NCBI RefSeq assembly: GCF_019802255.1
Contig: NZ_JAHYSS010000003.1
Span: forward strand, 248,001-312,000
DNA: 64,000 nucleotides
Source of the DNA: Pedobacter polysacchareus
GTDB lineage: Bacteria; Bacteroidota; Bacteroidia; Sphingobacteriales; Sphingobacteriaceae
Direction: 5' to 3'
In this document: positions 18,093 through 29,752 of the stretch, piece after piece
Layout: each line of letters begins with the position of its first letter
How positions within the stretch are numbered: the stretch's first letter is position 1
Notes under the pieces: generated by a model
The model's database searches: none
What the model was told of the DNA's origin: nothing
Seen by the model: only the letters and a program-made list of their open reading frames with translations
Translations under genes and position numbers: made by a program

Positions 18093-19072
18093 GGCTTTGC
18101 TGTAAAGCGATCCATCAGCTGCATAGACAATATCGCTTCTTCGGCAGAACAAGGGTTTTCTCCCTGCCCTAAGAAATAAGCGGTCACCTTTTCAATCATG
18201 GGTTGCTGTACATGCTGCAGGGGGCTAAAGTCGTAGACCTTAGCAATCCCATCTTTAATCAATTTTATTTGCTGACCAAAAACCTGGAAGCTGATTTTTC
18301 CTGCCGTGCCTATAATTTCACATAGGTCGGCTTTATCTTGTTCAGATACGCTGAAACACCAGCTGCCATTAAACACCGTTCCATTTTTAAACAATACCTG
18401 ACCGGTTACCAGATCATCTGCCTGTCCTATTCCACTTTGATTCAGCGCGAATCCAGCAGCGGAAAGCCATTCTCCAAAAAAGAAGACCATCAAATCCAGC
18501 TGATGGGGAGCAAGATCATGAAACAAGCCTCCTCCCGAAATCAAGGGATCTAACCTCCAATTGCTGGCTGATTTTGCAATAATATCCGCATCCTGGGGCT
18601 GAAACATCTTTAATTGTACCAAACGGATGTCTCCTATTTCATGATCGTCCAATAAGGCTTTGATTTTTAAGAATAAAGGCTGCGCACGTCTATAATGGGC
18701 CACGCATATTTTAATACCTGCAGTTGAGGCAGCAATTTTCATTCTGATCGCTGAATCTGAATTTAAGGTCATTGGCTTCTCCACATAGACCGGTTTTCCA
18801 GCGGCGAATGCCATTAAAGCATAAGCTTCATGCTGTGCCGGAGGGGTCGCAATATAAATGGCATTTACTTCCGGATCATCAATCAGCTGCTGCGCATCAT
18901 CGTACCACTTAGGTACCCCATGTCTGGCGGCATAGTCTTTCGCTTTTTCCCCATCTCTACGCATCACCGCAACCAATGATGAATTGGGCACCTTATTAAA
19001 GGCAGGTCCGCTTTTAACCTCAGTTACGTCTCCGCAACCAATCATTCCCCATTTAATACTTTTCATTTTCAA
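18089..19072 (-). CDS. Gfo/Idh/MocA family oxidoreductase
   Basis: A 327-residue NAD(P)-dependent oxidoreductase. The N-terminal Rossmann motif is [11 protein letters not shown], and the EKPM motif (KPVYVEKPM) typical of the family is near residue 100. The C-terminal part contains the [17 protein letters not shown] segment with the usual Asp/His active-site pair. The substrate is probably a sugar or polyol. It is followed upstream by a beta-propeller-like protein (4-bp gap) and then a DUF1080 protein, which fits sugar or glycoside metabolism, possibly with 3-keto intermediates (inference). Confidence 0.9.
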   Translation of the reverse strand: MKMKSIKWGMIGCGDVTEVKSGPAFNKVPNSSLVAVMRRDGEKAKDYAARHGVPKWYDDAQQLIDDPEVNAIYIATPPAQHEAYALMAFAAGKPVYVEKPMTLNSDSAIRMKIAASTAGIKICVAHYRRAQPLFLKIKALLDDHEIGDIRLVQLKMFQPQDADIIAKSASNWRLDPLISGGGLFHDLAPHQLDLMVFFFGEWLSAAGFALNQSGIGQADDLVTGQVLFKNGTVFNGSWCFSVSEQDKADLCEIIGTAGKISFQVFGQQIKLIKDGIAKVYDFSPLQHVQQPMIEKVTAYFLGQGENPCSAEEAILSMQLMDRFTAKP

Positions 19073-19076
19073 TATG

Positions 19077-19910
19077 TTATCGTTTCAGCTTCAATTGATA
19101 AATGTCGGCCTGTAATTTATCGGTATCATTATCCTCACAAAGGAGAAAACTCAGTTCATCTGCAGTTTCCTGCTTTAAGGTCAATCCTTCAAATTTATGC
19201 CGCTCGCTGATCTGTGCCGTAAAATCCAAGGCCATCTTGTCCATATTGATGCTGCCAATCAAGGTACCCAATACCGCTCCATCCTGATAAGTAGAATTGC
19301 TGTCTTCGGCAGCAGCCAGAAAATAAATATGATGGTCAACGAGGATGGCATCTGTAAATCCCGTAGGAACTCCTTTAATCCCGGGCAATGCGATTTCCTT
19401 AAAGCTGATTTTTGAGATCGCCTTAAGTTGTGGTCCCGAAACTTTGAACACTCCATTTTTTCCGGATCCTCCATTCCCTCTATTCAGGAAGTACCAATCT
19501 GCCCCAGTAAAAATTACCCCTTCGATATTGAAGTTTTCAGCATCAATTCCAGAAACATTCCTCATTTCCTGATATACTTCCGAGACATCAGCGGTTGAAA
19601 TCAGTTGTTTATCCTTCGCCTTTAAAGTGACCATCTGGTTTCTATTTTCGGTAGATCCAGAGCCAAAAACATATATTTTATCCCCATAAGCGGTGATGGC
19701 TTCAAAATCAGGCTTATTTTTTTTTACGATGTTTTCTGAAGGCTGGCTGCCTAAAGGATGTCGGCTCAGATGCGCAGCTTTCATCTCATAGCTGTACAGA
19801 AAAGTTCCGTTGTCGGAGATCACGTTCAGCTGATCATTTTTCAAGAGCAAACCGGAAGCAGAGCCAATTCCAATGATCTGAAACAACAATTCCAAGGTAA
19901 ATTTGTACAT
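19077..19910 (-). CDS. Hypothetical beta-propeller-like protein (DUF6929-type)
   Basis: About 277 residues from the ATG at 19910 (MYKFTLELLFQ); five more codons are available at 19925. No signal peptide is evident. Repeated short beta-strand blocks (GIGSASGLLLKNDQLNVISDN, DKIYVFGSGSTENRN, DWYFLNRGNGGSGKNG) suggest a propeller. It resembles the DUF6929 group of Bacteroidota, though I recall the family only tentatively. The stop is 4 bp from the start of the Gfo/Idh/MocA gene, so these two are probably co-transcribed. Confidence 0.7.
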   Translation of the reverse strand: MYKFTLELLFQIIGIGSASGLLLKNDQLNVISDNGTFLYSYEMKAAHLSRHPLGSQPSENIVKKNKPDFEAITAYGDKIYVFGSGSTENRNQMVTLKAKDKQLISTADVSEVYQEMRNVSGIDAENFNIEGVIFTGADWYFLNRGNGGSGKNGVFKVSGPQLKAISKISFKEIALPGIKGVPTGFTDAILVDHHIYFLAAAEDSNSTYQDGAVLGTLIGSINMDKMALDFTAQISERHKFEGLTLKQETADELSFLLCEDNDTDKLQADIYQLKLKR

Positions 19911-19974
19911 GAATGCAATATGCAAATTCTTTAAGAAAAAACAGACCTTGGAAGCCCTGCAAGGGAATATTCAT

Positions 19975-20006
19975 ACCGGTTATCAGGTGTACACCTGATA
20001 ACCGGT
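19975..20006. repeat. 32-bp perfect palindrome
   Basis: Arms ACCGGTTATCAGGTGT and ACACCTGATAACCGGT are exact reverse complements with no spacer. It lies between the DUF1080 stop (20022) and the next minus-strand start. As RNA it would fold into a strong hairpin, but no T-run follows, so a terminator, RNA stabiliser or protein site are all possible. Confidence 0.9.
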
Positions 20007-20021
20007 CATATAGAAATCAGC

Positions 20022-20999
20022 TTATTTCTTAGCTGGAGTAATCACAATTTTTCTAAACTCGATTGGTCCATGGTCACCCTGGAAATAGATCGGTCCTGGT
20101 TCGCCTTCATTACTGTCTAATGCGCCGCCAGTAATTCCTGGGATTTCCTGATTACTGATCACAGTTTTGCCATTGGCAACCACCGTCACCATTCTGCCCA
20201 CTAGCGTAATATCGTAACTCTGCCATTTATCAGGGCCTAAAGCATTGATTTCACTAGGTGGAAGGAATCCGTAAATCCCACTGAAATAAACACTGGAAGG
20301 ATGTGCTTCCTTCGGGCTGTCTTCAATCTGAACTTCATATCGGCCTCTTAAATAAACGCCGCTATTACTTCCTTTCTGGTACCTGAATTCCACATGTAAT
20401 TTAAAATCTTCAAACTTCTGATCAGAGATCAGATTGGCACCAGATTGTGGACTCGTCAATACTCCGTCTTTCACTACCCATTGGTTTTTCCCTAAAGCTT
20501 TCCAGCCAGTCAGGTCTTTCCCATTGAAAAGTTGAATAGGTTTTGCCCAGACAACAGGGCTGGTTCTTTTCAAATACGGTGCCTTTACCCCTTTCCAAGT
20601 ATATGTTTTGCCTTCACTGGTCAGCATAGTGCCCTCAATCCCTGCACCTTTCAGTTCTCCTTCAATCACGAAATCCTGGTTCCCGCCTTCCCATTGCGGT
20701 GGGATTCTAAAGCTGAATTTACCATTTTGGAACTTCACTTCTGATACCGGGCGGGCACTGCCGGAAGCGCCAACAAAATAACCTACCAGTGTACGGTTGC
20801 CGGATAGCTTCACTTCCAGCCAGGAAGGTGCGGATTTCCCGTTTTCATCAACCGTAAGGTCCCATCGGCCAATCAGGTTTTTTCCAGGAATATCTTGTAA
20901 AGCAGTGATATTTGTAAGGTATGGAGCGGCAATAAGCGCATCAGCTGATCCAAAACTGAGCAAGCCAGTGACAGCCATCACAAAAAATTTCTTATTCAT
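20022..20999 (-). CDS. Secreted DUF1080 (3-keto-disaccharide hydrolase type) protein
   Basis: A 325-residue protein with a signal peptide (MKKFFVMAVTGLLSFGSADA-like N-terminus). An N-terminal beta domain (residues 35-140) is followed by a DUF1080 concanavalin-like domain: LFNGKDLTGWKALGKNQWVV, FRYQKGSNSGVYLRGRYEVQ and ending FRKIVIT. DUF1080 members include 3-keto-disaccharide hydrolases that act with Gfo/Idh/MocA-type oxidoreductases, and such an oxidoreductase gene lies two genes downstream. Substrate is unknown. Confidence 0.88.
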   Translation of the reverse strand: MNKKFFVMAVTGLLSFGSADALIAAPYLTNITALQDIPGKNLIGRWDLTVDENGKSAPSWLEVKLSGNRTLVGYFVGASGSARPVSEVKFQNGKFSFRIPPQWEGGNQDFVIEGELKGAGIEGTMLTSEGKTYTWKGVKAPYLKRTSPVVWAKPIQLFNGKDLTGWKALGKNQWVVKDGVLTSPQSGANLISDQKFEDFKLHVEFRYQKGSNSGVYLRGRYEVQIEDSPKEAHPSSVYFSGIYGFLPPSEINALGPDKWQSYDITLVGRMVTVVANGKTVISNQEIPGITGGALDSNEGEPGPIYFQGDHGPIEFRKIVITPAKK

Positions 21000-21134
21000 T
21001 GTAAAGGGATTAGGTTTTATTTATGGTTCTAGGCGGTAAGATAGGATTTATTCACTTTTCACCCAAGGATAAGGGGAAAAGAAATGATTTTTCCTGTATT
21101 AATTCGTAATTTCAGGAAGGATTAATTAGACCTT

Positions 21135-22052
21135 ATGAAAGCCATTCAATTCCACTCCTATGGAGATTCCGCTGTATTACAATTAGAAGAAGTTGCTAAG
21201 CCTGTCCCAAAAGCACATGAAGTGCTGATAAAAGTGGTGGCCACCACCATCAACCCTTTTGACATCAAGAATCGCTCTGGCGCTATGAAGGCCTTTGTAC
21301 CCATCAAATTTCCTCATATTCCTGGAACTGATGCGTCTGGGATGGTAGAATCAATAGGATCAGCAGTGACGCGGATTAAAGTTGGCGACCTGGTTTTTGC
21401 GACCGCCTCTCATGGCACTTATGCGGAATATGTCTGTATTAACGAAGAAACGGTTTCCCTAATCCCGGATCATGTGAGCATGAATGAGGCCGCAGCCTTG
21501 GCAGTCCCATTAAATACCGCCTACAGTATCCTGGTAGAAACAGCGCATTTACATCCAGGAGAAAGGGTATTAATCCATGGTGCCGCAGGCGGTGTAGGCA
21601 ATATTGTTTTACAAATGGCGAAAGCGCTCGGTGCGTATGTGATTGCCACAGCTTCCGGCTCCGGACTTGCCAGAATTCATGATTTAGGTGCTGATGAATT
21701 GATTGATTACAAATGGCAGGACTTCAGTGAACTGGTAGAAAACCTGGATATAATCGTTGATCTTGTAGGTGGAGAAACGCAGTTAAAATCTTACCCTTTG
21801 GTCAAAAAAGGAGGAAAGCTATTGAGTATTGTCATGCCAACAGATGATCAGCTGGCCTTAAAATATGGAATTACCGCAAAGTTTATCAGTGCTGTAGGAG
21901 ACCATAAAAAGTTAGATTTTGGAAAGCGACTGGTAGAATCTCATAAAATCGAGGTTCAAATTGCCAAAACAATGTCGATTGAACAAGCAGCCGAAGCACA
22001 GGATCTGGTCTCCGCAGGCGGCTTAAATGGTAAGATTGTATTGAACTTTTAA
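21135..22052 (+). CDS. NADP-dependent quinone oxidoreductase-like MDR protein
   Basis: A 305-residue medium-chain dehydrogenase/reductase of the zinc-free quinone-reductase type. It begins MKAIQFHSYGDSAVLQLEEV. The nucleotide-binding motif is LIHGAAGGVGNIVLQMAKALG around residue 145. No structural or catalytic zinc cysteines are visible. It probably reduces quinones or activated alkenes with NADPH. It is monocistronic and convergent with the methyltransferase gene, overlapping its end by 4 bp. Confidence 0.9.
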   Translation: MKAIQFHSYGDSAVLQLEEVAKPVPKAHEVLIKVVATTINPFDIKNRSGAMKAFVPIKFPHIPGTDASGMVESIGSAVTRIKVGDLVFATASHGTYAEYVCINEETVSLIPDHVSMNEAAALAVPLNTAYSILVETAHLHPGERVLIHGAAGGVGNIVLQMAKALGAYVIATASGSGLARIHDLGADELIDYKWQDFSELVENLDIIVDLVGGETQLKSYPLVKKGGKLLSIVMPTDDQLALKYGITAKFISAVGDHKKLDFGKRLVESHKIEVQIAKTMSIEQAAEAQDLVSAGGLNGKIVLNF

Positions 22053-23134
22053 GTTAGCAGCGGAACTTGATGGTCTTCCATTCCCTTTTCCTGGATTAAG
22101 ACTTTGAATTTATAGCCCATATCCATGATTAAGGCATGGCGAAGCAGTGCTATTTTTTTTGCCGCCAGCGCTACATCTTTTTCCTCAGAGAAAGCCTCCA
22201 TCACCCAGTCATTAAAGCCCATCTGCAGTAGAAATTCCCCCTGACTGGTAAATGCAGCATCTTCTAAACCATATTGCTGCCCCCAATAGCTTAAAGCGGA
22301 GAAATTGACATGAGCGGTAATGTCCTGTTTCCCAATGTGAGTGTAATAATCATCGTTCACAGCATGTGCTCTATAACAGCATAAAGTCCCTTCTACCCTG
22401 CTTTTTTTATACATTCCTTTATTTCTATCGCCATAATCAATGGTGATGATATAGCCTTGTTTCATAGCCGAAGCGATCTTTTTGATCCAGGGAATCACCT
22501 CAAGATTGATCTCCGTCTGGTATCCTTCAGGAAGCACAATATTTAATACCCGCATGTAATCGATCAATGCTGGAGAGGCAGGTTTCAATACCTCTTTGAA
22601 GCCATCCTGCTCCTCCACAAATATTTCCATCAACTCTTCCAACATGATGACCCGGTGAACAGGGAAATTGTCCAGCACCTCATTTGAGAATACACATCCG
22701 CGAATGTCCTCTATCTCTGAGATATCATTCAGCCACTCTACTTTTTCTTTTAGCCTGATTTTTTCCAGCACTTTCATGGCCTCGCTTCTTTCAATAATGC
22801 AATAGCGAAGGTCCTGGTACATCTCTTCATTAGGTTGGATTGCAGCAAGAATATCCTCCGCCAATTTACCATTGCCAGCGCCGTATTCTACGATGGTAAA
22901 GGGCCCTTTCCCTAGCATAGCCCAGATTTCCACCATTTTTTTCGCGATCAGTACACCCAGGGCATTTCCCAAATAAGCACTGGTAAAATAATCGCCATTC
23001 TTACCAATTTTATTTGCCTGAGTATTGTAATAGCCGAGTGTAGGATGGTAAAGGCACATTTCCATATACTCACAAAAAGATATTGCGCCGTTTTTCTTTA
23101 TTTTCTTTTTGATCACACTGGTTAGACCTGACAT
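22049..23134 (-). CDS. SAM-dependent methyltransferase, MidA/NDUFAF7-like (COG1565)
   Basis: A 361-residue protein of the MidA type. The N-terminal signature is GAISFCEYMEMCLYHPTLGYY, followed by KIGKNGDYFTSAYLG. The SAM-binding motif is VEYGAGNGKLAEDI near residue 80, and FSNEVLDNFPVHRV lies at about 148-161. The mitochondrial homologue methylates an arginine of a complex I subunit; the bacterial target is not established. It is cytoplasmic and transcribed alone. Confidence 0.9.
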   Translation of the reverse strand: MSGLTSVIKKKIKKNGAISFCEYMEMCLYHPTLGYYNTQANKIGKNGDYFTSAYLGNALGVLIAKKMVEIWAMLGKGPFTIVEYGAGNGKLAEDILAAIQPNEEMYQDLRYCIIERSEAMKVLEKIRLKEKVEWLNDISEIEDIRGCVFSNEVLDNFPVHRVIMLEELMEIFVEEQDGFKEVLKPASPALIDYMRVLNIVLPEGYQTEINLEVIPWIKKIASAMKQGYIITIDYGDRNKGMYKKSRVEGTLCCYRAHAVNDDYYTHIGKQDITAHVNFSALSYWGQQYGLEDAAFTSQGEFLLQMGFNDWVMEAFSEEKDVALAAKKIALLRHALIMDMGYKFKVLIQEKGMEDHQVPLLT

Positions 23135-23260
23135 GGACTTATAGGTAATATCCCTATAAAACAGTTGGCCTTAAACATTGTTTAGGTAAACAAATTTATT
23201 TAAAGCTTGCTATCTAAATATACCAAGAGCTAGCTGGAAGCACACTGTTCTTTTATGGTT

Positions 23261-23824
23261 CTATATTGACGCCTTTATCATTATTTTCAGTTTTTCTAAA
23301 AGTACCGGAAAAGTTTTAAAGTCGTCTTTTCCAAGGAAATGTCCTCCATCCGCGATCGTAATGATTGGTGCTTCCAGTGCTTCCGCTAACTTTTGAGTCA
23401 GCTCAAAAGGAACAATGTAATCATCTTCCGCTCCGATAACCAATCGTTTAGGCACATTTTGAATCAGCCCCGGAATAGAGATCTCCTCCTCCAAAAAACC
23501 GTCTAAATCGGGAATATCCTCCAGCTTCTCTAAAAATCCGGCAATCAGGATCATTCCTGCTGACTTCAATTGATAACGGTTTAAATATAAAAGCAGGGAA
23601 ATACAGCCTAAACTATGACCTATAAAATAAGTCTGGTCGCTGAACTTCACGTTTTCTTTTAAATAGTTGACCCATGCCTGAGGATTTGGCTTACTGGAAT
23701 CTGGCATCGCTAAAATATGGACTGCTATTCCTTCCTTTTCAAGCGCTGCCTGTATCCATTCAAACCAATGGTCTGTAGTGCTGGCCATGTATCCATGGAC
23801 AATGTAAACTTGTGCTGCTTCCAT
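23261..23824 (-). CDS. RBBP9/YdeN family serine hydrolase
   Basis: A 187-residue small alpha/beta hydrolase. N-terminal YIVHGYMASTTDHWFEWI and nucleophile elbow FIGHSLGCISLLLYL (Ser near residue 71) match the RBBP9/YdeN family. The Asp in GAEDDYIVPF (about residue 135) and His in GGHFLG (about residue 162) complete a plausible triad. It is cytoplasmic and of unknown substrate. A terminator separates it from the upstream GH97 gene. Confidence 0.87.
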   Translation of the reverse strand: MEAAQVYIVHGYMASTTDHWFEWIQAALEKEGIAVHILAMPDSSKPNPQAWVNYLKENVKFSDQTYFIGHSLGCISLLLYLNRYQLKSAGMILIAGFLEKLEDIPDLDGFLEEEISIPGLIQNVPKRLVIGAEDDYIVPFELTQKLAEALEAPIITIADGGHFLGKDDFKTFPVLLEKLKIMIKASI

Positions 23825-23855
23825 AAGGTCCCAAAAATAGAAATTCTGCGCAAAT

Positions 23856-23892
23856 AAAAAAGGCGCTTCGTATAGAACGAAAGCGCCTTTTT
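23856..23892 (-). terminator. Rho-independent terminator after the GH97 gene
   Basis: Arms AAAAAAGGCGCTTCGT and ACGAAAGCGCCTTTTT pair with one bulged base around a short loop. On the minus strand the hairpin is followed by a T-run and lies 17 bp after the GH97 stop. Confidence 0.8.
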
Positions 23893-23908
23893 CTGACCAC
23901 GGTACGGA

Positions 23909-26134
<2,226 letters not shown>

Positions 26135-26220
26135 CTAAAAATCCAGAGCGGTTAAAATATGTAGACCAAATGAAAAATCAAGATGCTTAATTACAGCAAC
26201 TTAACCACAAAAACACCCCC

Positions 26221-27927
26221 TTAAAATGTAGATATGGTACCGATTTCAATGACGTAATTCTCGAAATCTTCTCTTGGAACGAGGGCTTTATTCCTCACCT
26301 TTGTACGATAATTATAGATCGTACTCATCGAACAGCGAAGAAATGCAGCAATCTTCGCACTGTCATGGATGCCTAATCTTAGCAAAGCAAAAATCCTGAG
26401 TTCTGTATTTAACTCCCCTGGTTTAAGTTCAAACCGTTCTTCTTCTACCAGTAAATTATTAAAGGCAATTACAAAATCGGGATACAAATGCAGAAAAGTA
26501 TCGTCGAAATTTTTGTACAATGCTTTCAGCTCTGTGGTCATCAGCTCGGTTGATTTCAGTGTTTTAAAAAGTACGTCCAGATTACCGGTGCTGGCTTTTT
26601 TATTCAAGCCTTTGCGGTAATCCTCCAGCTTATTGATATAATTGGAGCAGAGGTCTAAAAAGTTCCCGATATATTGTTCTTTGATCCGATTGGCCTCCAT
26701 CAGTTTGCTATTGGCTCCTTTCAATTGCTGATTTACCAGTTGTAAATCTTTGTTCAATTGTTTTAAAAGGCCATTGACTTCCTGTAATTCCAATCGACTT
26801 TTCTCCAGCTTTTTCAGCTGTTGAAAGACATACACTATAGCTGCGACTAAACCTGCAGAAAGCACACTAATGAGCACTAGTAAAGACACCAGCTGTGTCC
26901 TTTGCTCCTTTTCTTTAGCTTGATGTGCCGCATCAATAATCGGGAAAATCTTAGAAATCACAATAGTTCGCAATGGTGCATTACAGAAAATGGCATCTTC
27001 CATAGAGTATTTAATGTAGGAATACGCGCGGTCTAAATCTCCTGTTTCATACAAGGAAATAGCCAGTGCCTGCAAAGAAGTGTTCTCCTTAATTGCATTT
27101 TCCAGGTCAGAAATGGCCGATAAGGCGAAATATTTCTGTTGAAGCAGGGTATTGCCTTCTTTCTTATAGACATTTCCCAATGCGGAACTCCAAATCGCAT
27201 ATTCATGGTTTTTTGTTTTCAGTCCGGATAATAAATTGAGCAGGATCTTTTCTGCTTCCCGGTATTTCCCTAAAGTACTTAGCTTTTCGGCATAAACGCC
27301 GAGGTAATTTCTGGAAGATGGATGGAGTATTTGTAATAGAGAGTCCCTGTAAGCCGCATTGTATTGACGATAAAGGCCCGAATTCACATTGCGGTAGTCG
27401 GCAAGGTTGCTGTAAAGGTCTTTATAGGCCTGATAATAACCTATTTTCAAATCCAGGCTCAATTGATCTGCCCGCAGGCTACTCAAAATGCGCGCTGCAT
27501 CCATAGACATTCCAGCGATAGCATAGAGTTCGGAGAGCTGCAGTTTTGATTCGGCAACCTGCTGAGGGTTATTCAAAACCCTGGCAATAGCTAGATTGTG
27601 GTTGGCATAACGTATCGCAGAATCACTTTGATAAGGCTTATAAGCCTGATACAACTTACTGTTTAACTGATAAAGCTTTTCTTTTGATAAGCGATCGGAT
27701 GCTGTTGTTAAATCTGCGGCCCCTATTGATGAACCGATTGATTTCAGCTGCTGTTTAAGCTGACTGATCGTTGCTTCTCTCCTGTCCGTATAGAATTGCC
27801 TGTTTTGAATGGCATGGTCCAGCGCTTTCAGCAAACTGTCTGCAGACGCAGCCATGCTCCTGGAAAATCCAGCGGTAAAGAGAAAAAGCAGCAGAACAGT
27901 TTTTTTAGGCAGTTTCAAAAGTTTCAA
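26221..27927 (-). CDS. DUF6377 regulator: signal peptide, TPR-like domain, TM, coiled coil, HTH
   Basis: A 568-residue protein. A signal peptide (residues 1-27) is followed by a helical TPR-like periplasmic domain to about residue 335 and a membrane helix (LVSLLVLISVLSAGLVAAIVYVF, residues 343-365). A coiled coil follows (KLEKSRLELQEVNGLLKQL and on), then a C-terminal helix-turn-helix-like end (DSAKIAAFLRCSMSTIYNYR). This is the architecture of Bacteroidota DUF6377 proteins, thought to couple an envelope signal to transcription in one polypeptide. It is upstream of the GH97 gene (191-bp gap) on the same strand, so the hydrolase is a possible target. Confidence 0.86.
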   Translation of the reverse strand: MKLLKLPKKTVLLLFLFTAGFSRSMAASADSLLKALDHAIQNRQFYTDRREATISQLKQQLKSIGSSIGAADLTTASDRLSKEKLYQLNSKLYQAYKPYQSDSAIRYANHNLAIARVLNNPQQVAESKLQLSELYAIAGMSMDAARILSSLRADQLSLDLKIGYYQAYKDLYSNLADYRNVNSGLYRQYNAAYRDSLLQILHPSSRNYLGVYAEKLSTLGKYREAEKILLNLLSGLKTKNHEYAIWSSALGNVYKKEGNTLLQQKYFALSAISDLENAIKENTSLQALAISLYETGDLDRAYSYIKYSMEDAIFCNAPLRTIVISKIFPIIDAAHQAKEKEQRTQLVSLLVLISVLSAGLVAAIVYVFQQLKKLEKSRLELQEVNGLLKQLNKDLQLVNQQLKGANSKLMEANRIKEQYIGNFLDLCSNYINKLEDYRKGLNKKASTGNLDVLFKTLKSTELMTTELKALYKNFDDTFLHLYPDFVIAFNNLLVEEERFELKPGELNTELRIFALLRLGIHDSAKIAAFLRCSMSTIYNYRTKVRNKALVPREDFENYVIEIGTISTF

Positions 27928-28081
27928 TGTTAATTTATTGCAATTGCGATGACAAAGGTGAACATTTTCTTTAAGAAAGCAATTTCATCTGGCCCTATAG
28001 ATTTATCAAAACTGGACCCCTTCAATACTCCTGAAATAAACCAGTTTTGCGGGACATTAAACCACTATAAATTTAAAAAGC

Positions 28082-28531
28082 ATGAGCACAATTGAAACAG
28101 CCACACTAGACCATTTAAATGAATTTGCCGAATTATTTGATCAGTACCGTGTCTTTTACCGACAAGCATCTGATGTTGAAAAAGGCAAAAGCTTCCTTAA
28201 GGAAAGAATTAAAAACAATGAATCCGTTACCTTTTTAATTAAAGCTGATGGAAAATTTGTTGGATTCGCACAATTGTATTCCTTATTCCATTACAAAACC
28301 CTGAAACGTCAATGGCTATTGAGCGACTTATTTGTAAATCCTGATTTCCGAGGTCGTGGTTTATCTATTGATTTAATAGACAGGTGTAAAATCCATTGCG
28401 ACGAAACTGATGCCTGCGGACTATTATTGGAAACAGAAAAGACAAATGACATCGGCAATAGGTTATACCCAAAATGTGGTTTTGAACTGGATTCAGACCA
28501 CAATTATTACAATTGGTGGAAAAAAAACTAA
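28082..28531 (+). CDS. GNAT family N-acetyltransferase
   Basis: A 149-residue single-domain GNAT protein. The acetyl-CoA loop is FVNPDFRGRGLSIDLIDRCK around residues 86-105, preceded by the strand QWLLSDLFV. It ends with a FELDSDHNYYNWWKKN tail. It is cytoplasmic; substrate unknown. It stands alone between the DUF6377 gene and the aldo/keto reductase, with its own upstream region. Confidence 0.88.
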   Translation: MSTIETATLDHLNEFAELFDQYRVFYRQASDVEKGKSFLKERIKNNESVTFLIKADGKFVGFAQLYSLFHYKTLKRQWLLSDLFVNPDFRGRGLSIDLIDRCKIHCDETDACGLLLETEKTNDIGNRLYPKCGFELDSDHNYYNWWKKN

Positions 28532-28703
28532 GCCATTCATCTTTGGTGTCCTTTAGTTGATTTAATCTATCAGGACTTTCATATCTACTTCAGTTATTAT
28601 TTCTTCTTTTAGTATCATTAAAATGATAGATAGCTAGTAGTTATGTTATTTTGAGGATAGGCCCATTTTAGAGAATTTTGTGTCCTCAATAATTAATCAC
28701 AAA

Positions 28704-29687
28704 ATGGAATATAGAAAATTAGGAAATACAGCATTAGAATTGTCTACAATAACTTACGGTGCCTTTGCGATTGGGGGTACGATGTGGGGTGGAAATGAGC
28801 AGAAAAATTCAATTGAAGCGATCCATGCTGCTTTGGATCATGGCCTGACGACCTTAGATACCGCTCCTTTTTACGGTTTCGGATTAAGTGAGGAACTGAT
28901 CGGACAAGCATTAAAAGGAAAAGACAGGACTAAAGTACAGTTGTTGACTAAATTCGGTTTAGTTTGGGACGGCAGCAATCAGGGAAAAGGAGCACATTTT
29001 TTCGACATCAACGCGGATGGCAAGAATGTCCCTATCTATAAGTTATCGTCAAAAGCGAACATCATCAAAGAAGTAGAAGAAAGTCTGAAGCGTTTAAACA
29101 CAGATTATATCGATTTAATCCAGCAGCATTGGCCAGATCCGACCACCCCTATCGACGAAACCATGGAAGCGATGGAAAGCCTAATCCAACAAGGAAAAGT
29201 ACGTGCAGCGGCAGTTTCAAACTACAGCTTAGATCAATTGAAAACAGCTGGAAACACCTTTGTTCCTGCAGCAAATCAAGTGGCTTACAGTATGCTGAAC
29301 CGCGGTATCGAAAAAGACCTTGTGCCTTATACCTTAGCAAATAACATCGGGATTATTGTCTACAGTCCGATGGAAAGAGGTTTACTTTCAGGTAAATACT
29401 TCCAGAATGAAAAACTGAAAACTGATGACCATAGAAATGGTTATTTCGGACAGTTTGACCTGGAGAAAGTAAAAGCATTTTTGGAAAGCATTCGTCCGAT
29501 TGCCGCGGAGAAAAATGCGAGTCTGGCACAACTGGCATTGCGCTGGACAACCCTTCAAAAAGGCATTACCATTGTATTGGCGGGTGCCAGGAATGCGGAA
29601 CAGGCAATTGCTAATGCGCAGGCCATGAGCTTTGATTTAAGCGCAGAGGAGCTGAGCTTTATCGATGCAGAACTGAATAAAATCTAA
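28704..29687 (+). CDS. Aldo/keto reductase
   Basis: A 327-residue NADPH-dependent aldo/keto reductase. The ATG at 28704 (MEYRKLGNTALELSTITYGA) is chosen over an upstream in-frame GTG. The catalytic tetrad is visible: Asp in TLDTAPFYGFG, the Tyr in the same segment, Lys in LLTKFGL and His in IQQHWPDP. The C-terminal nucleotide-binding part includes IVLAGARNAEQ. It reduces carbonyls; substrate unknown. It ends at a strong terminator shared with the convergent acetyltransferase gene. Confidence 0.92.
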   Translation: MEYRKLGNTALELSTITYGAFAIGGTMWGGNEQKNSIEAIHAALDHGLTTLDTAPFYGFGLSEELIGQALKGKDRTKVQLLTKFGLVWDGSNQGKGAHFFDINADGKNVPIYKLSSKANIIKEVEESLKRLNTDYIDLIQQHWPDPTTPIDETMEAMESLIQQGKVRAAAVSNYSLDQLKTAGNTFVPAANQVAYSMLNRGIEKDLVPYTLANNIGIIVYSPMERGLLSGKYFQNEKLKTDDHRNGYFGQFDLEKVKAFLESIRPIAAEKNASLAQLALRWTTLQKGITIVLAGARNAEQAIANAQAMSFDLSAEELSFIDAELNKI

Positions 29688-29720
29688 ACAGCTTTCCTAT
29701 AGCTGAGACCTGATATTAAA

Positions 29721-29751
29721 GGCATGGAGTAAAAAACTCCATGCCTTTTTT
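29721..29751. terminator. Bidirectional rho-independent terminator
   Basis: Perfect 10-bp arms GGCATGGAGT and ACTCCATGCC with an A5 loop, followed by T6 on the plus strand. It serves the aldo/keto reductase gene and possibly the convergent GNAT gene ending at 29753. Confidence 0.9.
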
Positions 29752-29752
29752 C

